A DNA stretch of 5,863 nucleotides from Spirochaetaceae bacterium (GTDB taxonomy: Bacteria > Spirochaetota > Spirochaetia > B11-G9): contig DAOVSY010000197.1 of assembly GCA_030633365.1 (NCBI GenBank), forward strand, positions 1 through 5,863. The letters are read 5' to 3'. Under the pieces are notes generated by a model that was given only the letters and a program-made list of their open reading frames with translations, did not search any database and was not told the DNA's origin. The translations under genes and the position numbers were made by a program. Positions within the stretch are counted from its first letter, which is position 1; each line of letters begins with the position of its first letter. This document shows, in pieces, positions 1 through 5,047 of this stretch.

Positions 1-1234
1 ATATTTCCTGCATAGCTCTTTTTAGAGGTTCAGAAACTTCACTGTATTTTTCAAAGTTTGCAAGAGGCTGTGAATACTGAATCATATCTTCCCAGAAATC
101 AGCATAAGGAATAGTCTTTGCACCTTCAGTTTCAGACCATCCAGCTCTAGGAATAGTATCACCAGTTTCAATAATATTTCTTGAAGCCATTGAAGTTATG
201 TAGTCAGCCAGTTTCCATGCCCAATCTTTTTTTGTGCTTGTTGAGGATACAACCCATGCCCAGCTTGTTGTTGAAATTGCAGGATCTTTTCCAGGGTAAC
301 TTGGATATGCAATTGGCATAAAATCAGTTCCATCTGTTACGTCTTCGAAATTCTTATACCATCTTCCTGGACCCCATTGTCCTCCTACAGTTATAGAAAA
401 TTTTCCAGTAGGAAAACCTTCGTTGTAATAATCAAGACTTGCAGCAATGTTTGAATCTGCTACACCAAGATCAAATCTTTTTTGAATTTCTTCCATTGCC
501 TTAATACCTTCAGGACTATTTACAACACATTCTGTTTGAGAATCATTAAGGATAGAACCACCAAGTTCTCTGATAATTGGTTCAAGTTCAAGCATATACC
601 AGGCAGCGGAATGTTCAAATGGAAATGACATAGCCTGTCGTGTAATTCTGTCCCCATTTTTTTGTACAAGTTTAGCAGCTACTTCATAAACTTCGTCCCA
701 TGTTTTTGGGTAATCTTTTTCAGGATCAAGACCAGCTTCTTTAAAGTGCTTTGCCTTGATTATATATGTATAGATATTAAACTGAAAAGGAAGTCCATAA
801 TAAGTATTTCCAATTTTATAGGAATCCAAAGCTCCAGGAGCCCATTGTGCTTCCAGATCACTGTAAGAAGATAAACCTAAAGCTTTTAAAGCAGCTTCAT
901 CCAGTGGTGCCATAGCTCCATTATCAGCATAGGAATATAAATTCCTGTATGATAATCCATAAATATCAGGTGCCTGTCCAGAAGCAATTGCTGTAGGTAT
1001 CTTTTTGATATACTCAGCATGAGGAATTGATTCTATAACAATTGTAACTCCAGGGTTAGCTGTTTCAAATTCTTTTGCATATTCAGCAAAAAGTTTTCCC
1101 TGTGCTCCATCAAGGGGCATGTGATGCCACCATTTTAGAGTAATTTCACCACTTTTTTCTTCACTATCTCCTCCTGCAAAAACAAATGCAGAACTTAGAA
1201 TTAGAATAAGCAGTACTACCATAATTTTTTTCAT
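1..1234 (-). CDS. ABC sugar transporter substrate-binding protein (family 1), C-terminus off window
   Basis: This gene encodes an extracellular solute-binding protein of the maltose-binding-like family 1, which captures a sugar or oligosaccharide in the periplasm and delivers it to an ABC permease. I read 411 uninterrupted residues from the ATG at 1234-1232; the family is usually about 410-450 residues, so only a short C-terminal piece is missing. Residues 1-20 are a Sec signal peptide (MKKIMVVLLILILSSAFVFA) ending in a VFA cleavage site, with no Cys after it, so the protein should be soluble and not a lipoprotein. Family hallmarks include LKWWHH (33-38), FETANPGVTI (56-65), IASGQAPDI (83-91) and, further on, WGPGRW and STTSWAWVVSS. 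The start is fixed by a strong ribosome binding site, GGAGG, 6 bases before the ATG. The permease genes presumably follow beyond position 1. The substrate cannot be named. The promoter carries LacI-type operators, so induction by its own substrate is likely. Confidence 0.93.
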   Translation of the reverse strand, partial: MKKIMVVLLILILSSAFVFAGGDSEEKSGEITLKWWHHMPLDGAQGKLFAEYAKEFETANPGVTIVIESIPHAEYIKKIPTAIASGQAPDIYGLSYRNLYSYADNGAMAPLDEAALKALGLSSYSDLEAQWAPGALDSYKIGNTYYGLPFQFNIYTYIIKAKHFKEAGLDPEKDYPKTWDEVYEVAAKLVQKNGDRITRQAMSFPFEHSAAWYMLELEPIIRELGGSILNDSQTECVVNSPEGIKAMEEIQKRFDLGVADSNIAASLDYYNEGFPTGKFSITVGGQWGPGRWYKNFEDVTDGTDFMPIAYPSYPGKDPAISTTSWAWVVSSTSTKKDWAWKLADYITSMASRNIIETGDTIPRAGWSETEGAKTIPYADFWEDMIQYSQPLANFEKYSEVSEPLKRAMQEI

Positions 1235-1252
1235 ATTAAACCTCCATAGGAA

Positions 1253-1275
1253 TTAAAACGTTTGAAAACGTTATT
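1253..1275. promoter_or_regulatory. Operator A/A' (LacI-type), downstream of the sugar-binding gene promoter
   Basis: Site A is TTAAAACGTTTGAA (1253-1266, dyad centre 1259/1260). It matches the perfect palindrome found at 3723 except for one base. A weaker overlapping site, A' (TGAAAACGTTATTA, 1263-1276, centre 1269/1270), lies 10 bp away, one helical turn. Both fall at or just after the predicted transcription start, a classic repressing position. The central ACGT step is typical of LacI-family operators. Confidence 0.8.
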
Positions 1276-1281
1276 AAAAGA

Positions 1282-1309
1282 ATAATACCATGCTTATTGA
1301 AATTGTCAA
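1282..1309 (-). promoter_or_regulatory. Sigma-70-type promoter of the sugar-binding protein gene
   Basis: Read on the minus strand there is a perfect -35 box TTGACA (1309-1304), a 16-base spacer and a good -10 box TATTAT (1287-1282). Transcription would start near 1275, giving a leader of about 40 bases that contains the tandem operator A/A' and the GGAGG ribosome binding site. Operator B lies 7 bases upstream of the -35 box. Confidence 0.75.
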
Positions 1310-1327
1310 GTAAAAATTCAAACGTTT
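1302..1327. repeat. 26-base promoter/operator module, copy 1
   Basis: This stretch (ATTGTCAAGTAAAAATT, one variable base, AAACGTTT) recurs at 3771-3796 in the same orientation with a single mismatch. It covers the -35 box, the extension upstream of it and most of operator B. Confidence 0.9.
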
Positions 1328-1330
1328 TAA
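1317..1330. promoter_or_regulatory. Operator B (LacI-type), between the divergent -35 boxes
   Basis: TTCAAACGTTTTAA is an imperfect palindrome (centre 1323/1324) with a fully conserved AAACGTTT core. It lies 64 bp from the centre of operator A, so the two sites bracket the sugar-binding gene promoter and face about the same side of the helix. It also lies 9 bases upstream of the predicted lacI -35 box, so autoregulation is possible. Confidence 0.82.
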
Positions 1331-1339
1331 AACAATTAC

Positions 1340-1368
1340 TTGATTTAATGCCTTTTTTCAAATATTCT
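1340..1368 (+). promoter_or_regulatory. Predicted lacI promoter giving a leaderless message
   Basis: The -35 box is TTGATT (1340-1345), followed by a 17-base spacer and a -10-like TATTCT (1363-1368, two mismatches to TATAAT). The TTACTTGA around the -35 box is an inverted copy of the one in the divergent promoter, which supports the choice. Transcription would start at about 1374-1376, on or next to the ATG at 1376. An alternative -10 is TTTAAT (1344-1349), which lacks a convincing -35 box. Confidence 0.5.
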
Positions 1369-1375
1369 AATGTAT

Positions 1376-2386
1376 ATGGTAACAATAAAAGATATTGCCA
1401 GGGAATTAAATCTTTCCTATTCAAGTATTTCTCTTGCTCTTAATGATGATCCAAGAATAAAAAAAGAAACGAGAGAACGTGTAAAGCTGAAAGCTGAAGA
1501 AATGGGATATCAACGGAATGCACAGGCAAGAGCACTTGTTATGAATAAAAGTGAGATGATTGGTTTCATACTTCCTGATATTGAAAACCCTTTTTTTGCA
1601 TCATTAATTCGCGGTGCAGAGGAACTCGCATTTGAGAAGGGATTTAATCTGGTAATATGTAATACAAACTGGGATAATGAACTGGAAGCAAAGCATTTAA
1701 ATCTTGTAATTGAAAGAAAAATTGATGGTATACTGCTTGTATCCTGTAATGAACCAAATCCAACTCTCGAAAGAGTACTTTCCTTAAAATTACCACTTGT
1801 TTTTGTAAGTTCCCCATATCCTGAAGCAGAAGCAAATTTTGTAGGAACAGATTCTGAACATGGCGGATATCTTGCTGCTAAACATCTTCTTGATCTTGGT
1901 CACAGAGAGTTTGTTGTTATTGGTGGCCAGTTTAATAGTGAAGCAATAATACAACGATTCAATGGTTATAAGAGAGCTCTAAACGACTATAATATTATTC
2001 TAAATAAGGATGATGTTATATTAGGAGATTTTAGTGTAAATTCAGGTTTTAAAAGTATTAAGAATTTATTAAAGAGGAACAGAAAATTTACGGCAATTCT
2101 TGCTTTTGATGATTTAATTGCAATTGGTGTTTTGAATGGTATAAAAGAATCAGGGCTTAGTATACCCCAGGATATTTCTGTTATTGGCTTTGATAACATT
2201 GAGGCCTCTTCCTTTAAGGGAATTGATCTTACGACTATATCAATGGATAAAAGCAGTATGGGTAGATTAGCAGTAGAAATTTTACTGGAAGATTTGAATT
2301 GTAAAAATAAGCAGTGTGATATCAATAATATTGTACTTGATCAGGAACTTATAATTCGTCAATCCACTGGTCCAGTCAAAGAGTAA
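1376..2386 (+). CDS. LacI-family transcriptional repressor
   Basis: This is a full-length LacI/GalR-type regulator of 336 residues, which binds palindromic operators as a dimer and is usually released by a sugar or sugar phosphate. Residues 2-48 form the helix-turn-helix headpiece (VTIKDIARELNLSYSSISLA). It aligns without gaps to E. coli LacI, with Tyr17 conserved but Arg22 replaced by Leu. The hinge (NAQARALVMNK) retains the leucine that intercalates at the operator centre, fitting the central CG of the local operators. The remainder is a periplasmic-binding-protein-like effector domain, with IGFILPDIENPFFASLI near 62-78, GTDSEHGGYLAAKHLLDLGH, FDDLIAIGVLNGIKESGLSIP and ISVIGFDNIE. I chose ATG 1376 over ATG 1370 because MVTIKDIA is the usual family start and because the promoter geometry fits it. 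Neither start has a ribosome binding site. Likely targets are the divergent sugar-binding gene, the UroD-like gene and itself. The effector is unknown. Confidence 0.94.
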   Translation: MVTIKDIARELNLSYSSISLALNDDPRIKKETRERVKLKAEEMGYQRNAQARALVMNKSEMIGFILPDIENPFFASLIRGAEELAFEKGFNLVICNTNWDNELEAKHLNLVIERKIDGILLVSCNEPNPTLERVLSLKLPLVFVSSPYPEAEANFVGTDSEHGGYLAAKHLLDLGHREFVVIGGQFNSEAIIQRFNGYKRALNDYNIILNKDDVILGDFSVNSGFKSIKNLLKRNRKFTAILAFDDLIAIGVLNGIKESGLSIPQDISVIGFDNIEASSFKGIDLTTISMDKSSMGRLAVEILLEDLNCKNKQCDINNIVLDQELIIRQSTGPVKE

Positions 2387-2410
2387 AGAATTTTAAATTC
2401 TCCATTATGA
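2387..2410. terminator. Possible weak bidirectional terminator between convergent genes
   Basis: Only 24 bases separate the stop codons of lacI and the UroD-like gene. They contain an AT-only near-palindrome, AGAATTTTAAATTCT (2387-2401), with 7-base arms around one base. A real hairpin would have to open some pairs for a loop, there is little GC and no strong T-tract, so this is a weak candidate. Confidence 0.2.
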
Positions 2411-3679
2411 TTAAACAGAATCGACAATAGTTTTTACCAGAGTAAAATCTGATTCAGCATTTATATCTTCTATATAAATATCACCCTGTTCATTAATAAC
2501 ATCAAGGGTTATATTTTTGCTAAGACTTTTGGAGACAGTTCCGATTGCCTGTGTATATGATTTTACAAGATTGCTAAGTTGATCTTTAGCATTTTCCAGA
2601 TTCAAATTATTGTTACGATCAATTCGTATTGCCCCAATACCCAAATTAAGAGGTTTTTTTCTTTTTATTGCTTGCTCCACATAAAATGAAAGGGGTTCAT
2701 TATCAGCTTCCAGTTTTATTATAAATTCAGGGCAGACACTTAGTTTAAAGTCTATAATTTCAGCTAATAAATCCGGAATTTTGTCATTATTGTCTATATC
2801 ATTATTATTTGTTTTTGGATAAGAATCACCTCTATAATTAGAAACAAAAATTCTATTACCCCAGTGATAGTTATTGATTAGTTGTAAAACAGGACGGGCG
2901 GCAGTATTTTTAAAAAGATCTGGTCCAATAAAATTGGGTGATCCGGATGCATCAGAAAATTCAATTAAAATATTTGTGAATTCCTCTGTAAAATGATCAC
3001 ACCATGGAACAAATATTTGTTTTGTAACATGATCAAGAAGTTCTTCTACAAATTCAGGATCTTCTATAAGAGCCATAATCAAACTTTCCTGTCCAAAGAT
3101 ATCTGCAACAAGACTATATGGGGCAGGGAGATGAACAACTGGTGCTTCGTTTGTCAGATATGTAAAAAATGACATCATTTCATCCATAATTATAATAACT
3201 TCATTTTTCATATCAGGATAATTAATATTTTTCCAGTTTGTTTTATCTATAAGTGGTTTTCCTACAGCTACACTGGGAGCATAGTGATCAGGATATGTAG
3301 TTGATTGTCCAAGACTTTCTGCACCAAAAGCATAAACAGGCCAGTGAAGAGTTAATTTACGAATCCCTAACATTAGCTGAGTTATAAGTGTGGTGCGCAC
3401 ATAACGTTTTGGATCACCTTTATAGAAATCTAATGATGTAATACCATATAATTTATTTAAGAGTGTCAGTGTTGTCATATGAAGAGATGTTCTAATATTT
3501 ACTGTATTTGCAGGCTCTTTTACTATGAAATACGAATCATATTCTCCATCAATTACAGCATCAAATAGCGATTTTAATTTTATTGCAGCAATTTCATCAC
3601 CGGACTGCCATTTTGTTAGGAGTTTGATACCTTCAGTAAACAATTCATCTTTATTAAATATTTTGGTATTTTTATTCAT
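2411..3679 (-). CDS. Uroporphyrinogen decarboxylase (UroD)-family protein, non-haem type
   Basis: This 422-residue soluble protein resembles the broad UroD superfamily, which includes haem-pathway HemE and the MtaA/MtbA-type corrinoid methyltransferases. The clearest similarity is APYSLVADIFGQESLIMALI (about 186-205), then EDPEFVEELLDHVTK (206-220), FSDASGSPNFIGPDLF (241-256) and the GNRIFVSNYRGD strand (274-285), as in family members reading 'GP..LA..L.G...LM..L.DPE.V..LL' and later 'D....P..ISP..F'. The position where MtaA-type enzymes carry the zinc-binding His-x-Cys appears here as Ser-Asn-Tyr, so a standard zinc-dependent methyl transfer is doubtful. An Asn/Asp-rich stretch (KTNNNDIDNNDK, 289-300) looks like a lineage-specific loop. 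There is no signal peptide, so it should be cytoplasmic. The start is supported by AAGGA 10 bases before the ATG. It is transcribed alone, convergent with lacI, from a promoter bracketed by two LacI-type operators, so a role in using the transported substrate is likely. The reaction is unknown. Confidence 0.8.
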   Translation of the reverse strand: MNKNTKIFNKDELFTEGIKLLTKWQSGDEIAAIKLKSLFDAVIDGEYDSYFIVKEPANTVNIRTSLHMTTLTLLNKLYGITSLDFYKGDPKRYVRTTLITQLMLGIRKLTLHWPVYAFGAESLGQSTTYPDHYAPSVAVGKPLIDKTNWKNINYPDMKNEVIIIMDEMMSFFTYLTNEAPVVHLPAPYSLVADIFGQESLIMALIEDPEFVEELLDHVTKQIFVPWCDHFTEEFTNILIEFSDASGSPNFIGPDLFKNTAARPVLQLINNYHWGNRIFVSNYRGDSYPKTNNNDIDNNDKIPDLLAEIIDFKLSVCPEFIIKLEADNEPLSFYVEQAIKRKKPLNLGIGAIRIDRNNNLNLENAKDQLSNLVKSYTQAIGTVSKSLSKNITLDVINEQGDIYIEDINAESDFTLVKTIVDSV

Positions 3680-3722
3680 AAGAAATATATCCTTAAATAT
3701 ATATAATAATATCTAGTGCAAA

Positions 3723-3736
3723 TTCAAACGTTTGAA
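3723..3736. promoter_or_regulatory. Operator C (LacI-type), perfect palindrome
   Basis: TTCAAACGTTTGAA is a perfect 14-base palindrome (centre 3729/3730) and the best match to the consensus TTMAAACGTTTKAA seen at the other sites. It lies just downstream of the predicted transcription start of the UroD-like gene, a repressing position. Confidence 0.85.
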
Positions 3737-3750
3737 CAACAAGTTTTCAT

Positions 3751-3778
3751 ATGTTAACATGTTTTTAATGATTGTCAA
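3751..3778 (-). promoter_or_regulatory. Promoter of the UroD-like gene
   Basis: On the minus strand there is a perfect -35 box TTGACA (3778-3773) and, after 16 bases, a weak -10 box TAACAT (3756-3751). The -10 lies inside a 10-base palindrome, ATGTTAACAT (3751-3760). Transcription should start near 3744, leaving a leader of about 65 bases that contains operator C. The arrangement copies that of the sugar-binding gene promoter. Confidence 0.6.
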
Positions 3779-3796
3779 GTAAAAATTAAAACGTTT
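3771..3796. repeat. 26-base promoter/operator module, copy 2
   Basis: This is the second copy of the module at 1302-1327, differing only by A instead of C at the base before AAACGTTT. Outside the module the two promoter regions differ, so it marks either a duplicated control element or strong selection on that stretch. Confidence 0.9.
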
Positions 3797-3799
3797 AAA
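3786..3799. promoter_or_regulatory. Operator D (LacI-type), upstream of the UroD-like promoter
   Basis: TTAAAACGTTTAAA (centre 3792/3793) keeps the AAACGTTT core. It lies 63 bp from operator C and 7 bases upstream of the -35 box, the same relative place as operator B has in the other promoter. It is about 35 bases upstream of the -35 box of the plus-strand small ORF, so an effect on that gene is possible but less likely. Confidence 0.8.
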
Positions 3800-3827
3800 A
3801 TTTAAAGAATTAAAATATTCTATTTTT

Positions 3828-3857
3828 TTGAAGTAAGAATCACTTTTGCCCTATAAT
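3828..3857 (+). promoter_or_regulatory. Promoter of the 71-residue ORF
   Basis: A -35-like TTGAAG (3828-3833) is followed after 18 bases by a perfect -10 box TATAAT (3852-3857). Transcription would start near 3864, giving a leader of about 28 bases with a run of nine A (3872-3880) and an AAGGAA ribosome binding site. Confidence 0.65.
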
Positions 3858-3891
3858 AACTAGTAGGTATTAAAAAAAAAGGAAAAAAAGT

Positions 3892-4107
3892 ATGAAAAAA
3901 GAAAAATGTATTGTTTTTGACTTTAAACAGGGGAAAAGAAAAAATACGGCATATTATCATTATAAAAATGGTCAGCTGGATCTGGATCTTGAAATTGAGG
4001 TAATGTCTCCTGAACCTGTATATGGTAGTAATATTCTTGAATTTAAAGAGTTAATTAAAAATGATAGCACATGCTTAAAAGACCATGTTCCAATTTATAC
4101 AGCATAA
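3892..4107 (+). CDS. Small hypothetical protein, 71 residues
   Basis: I do not recognise this protein. It has a Lys-rich start (MKKEKCIVFDFKQGKRKN), then alternating polar and hydrophobic stretches suggesting beta strands (TAYYHYKNGQLDLDLEIEVM), and ends in DHVPIYTA. There is no signal peptide or membrane segment, and its two cysteines (residues 6 and 61) form no motif. That it is a real gene is supported by a clear ribosome binding site (AAGGAA, GG 9 bases before the ATG), a perfect TATAAT box upstream and the lack of any larger ORF opposite. It stands alone: divergent from the UroD-like gene and convergent with the DUF4340 gene, with 20 bases between the stops. A link to the sugar regulon is possible through operator D but unproven. 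Confidence 0.7.
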   Translation: MKKEKCIVFDFKQGKRKNTAYYHYKNGQLDLDLEIEVMSPEPVYGSNILEFKELIKNDSTCLKDHVPIYTA

Positions 4108-4127
4108 AAGAATAGAAAATTATTTAA

Positions 4128-5045
4128 TTATTCATTTATACCTATCAGATCATTAAACATCTTAATAATCTGAGTTCCCGTGTTTTCGGAAAGAAAAAAG
4201 TTTTTATTTGTAAATGTAGAATATGACAAATACTCTGAGTCAATTTTTTGAAAGATTTCAAAACTTTCATTAAGGTTTTTACCACTTAGCTCTATTTTAA
4301 ATAAAGCATCTTGTTTATTAAAATTATTATTTTCAATATAAGTATTAAATCTGGAATTAGAAAGGTACCTAATATTTTGTTCCAATTTTTCTATTTTTAT
4401 TGGAGAACCAGTTGAAGTTACCCATATATCTTTATTATTTTCTCCTACTGATTTTATTAAGATGTAGTTTAAATCCAAAGAAGAGAGCGTAATTCTTTCA
4501 ATATCCGTGATATCAAAACTTGTGACTCTTTTATCCAGGAGTTCGTTTTTGCTTAAAGCAAATAAACTATTTAAATCCCCACTTACTGTATATACATTTT
4601 TATTTTCAGGGATGCGAATATAAGTAAAATTCCCTGTAGAATTTAGACTGCCTAAAATTAATTTTCTTTTGGGATTATTTTCATCTTCTATATCAGTAAA
4701 GGCACTAATAGTTAAATATTTACCATCATCCAGGCCATAGTTAACATAATTACCTGAGTCAGATACCATATCTATAAAATTGGGTTTTCTAAGAAAAGAT
4801 ATCATTTCTGTAACCTTTGAAGGTTCTACACGTAAATTATCAGAGCTGAATTTCCATATATCATTATCAGAAAATAATTTATAAGTTTCTGATAACTTAT
4901 TTATTTCAATTAATTTAATTTCTTCTTCCATATTTTCAAATACAGGAACCTGGTAGTGTATTTTTCCAGTACTATTTATTCCAAGATATAGTCCTAATAT
5001 TAATATAACAGCAACAGGTATAATTACTTGTTTTCCAATTTTCAT
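4128..5045 (-). CDS. DUF4340 family membrane-anchored protein
   Basis: This 305-residue protein has one N-terminal transmembrane anchor (residues about 7-23, VIIPVAVILILGLYLGI), with the rest predicted outside the cytoplasm. The body fits the DUF4340 family: IWKFSSDNLRVEPSKVTEMI (63-82), NYGLDDGKYLTIS (102-114), KLILGS (128-133), TYIRIPENKNVYTVSG (141-156) and LLDKRVTSFDITDIERITL (169-187). Such proteins usually follow GldG-like genes in ABC export-type operons; their biochemical role is not known. I chose ATG 5045 because an AGGAGA ribosome binding site lies about 11 bases before it and it begins right at the anchor. An earlier in-frame ATG at 5108 would overlap the upstream gene by 61 bases and put charged residues before the anchor. 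It lies 2 bases after the GldG-like stop, so the two are co-transcribed and probably translationally coupled. Confidence 0.88.
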   Translation of the reverse strand: MKIGKQVIIPVAVILILGLYLGINSTGKIHYQVPVFENMEEEIKLIEINKLSETYKLFSDNDIWKFSSDNLRVEPSKVTEMISFLRKPNFIDMVSDSGNYVNYGLDDGKYLTISAFTDIEDENNPKRKLILGSLNSTGNFTYIRIPENKNVYTVSGDLNSLFALSKNELLDKRVTSFDITDIERITLSSLDLNYILIKSVGENNKDIWVTSTGSPIKIEKLEQNIRYLSNSRFNTYIENNNFNKQDALFKIELSGKNLNESFEIFQKIDSEYLSYSTFTNKNFFLSENTGTQIIKMFNDLIGINE

Positions 5046-5047
5046 AG

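Larger units (their letters stand above)
1235..1375. promoter_or_regulatory. Divergent control region between the sugar-binding gene and lacI
   Basis: This 141-base non-coding stretch holds two back-to-back promoters and up to three AAACGTT-type operator sites. An 8-base inverted repeat, TCAAGTAA (1306-1313) and TTACTTGA (1336-1343), brackets operator B (1317-1330). It places nearly mirrored -35 boxes on either side, so one repressor dimer could affect both directions. The individual elements are listed separately. Confidence 0.75.
3680..3891. promoter_or_regulatory. Divergent control region between the UroD-like gene and a small ORF
   Basis: This 212-base non-coding stretch holds a minus-strand promoter bracketed by operators C and D, and a separate plus-strand promoter for the 71-residue ORF. 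Between them, 3801-3827 is AT-rich and shows nothing else convincing. Confidence 0.7.

Noticed and set aside
662..874. Plus-strand ORF inside the sugar-binding gene
   Set aside because: It lies opposite a clear gene, has no ribosome binding site and its translation looks like antisense hydrophobic noise. The same applies to the ORFs at 1644-1835, 1987-2325, 3525-3716, 5028-5276 and 5553-5747.
1370..1375. ATG at 1370 as the start of the LacI-type protein
   Set aside because: It adds only Met-Tyr before the usual MVTIKDIA start, has no ribosome binding site and lies only 1 base after the predicted -10 box. It stays possible if transcription starts further upstream.
1236..1424. Minus-strand ORF across the divergent control region
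   Set aside because: It covers the operators and the start of lacI, and its translation resembles no protein family.
3806..3829. Hairpin AGAAT/ATTCT followed by a T run, as a terminator
   Set aside because: The stem is only five pairs with one GC, and no plus-strand gene lies upstream to need it.
4108..4127. AATTA-TT-TAATT hairpin between the convergent stops
   Set aside because: It has five AT pairs and a two-base loop, which is too weak to call a terminator in such AT-rich DNA.
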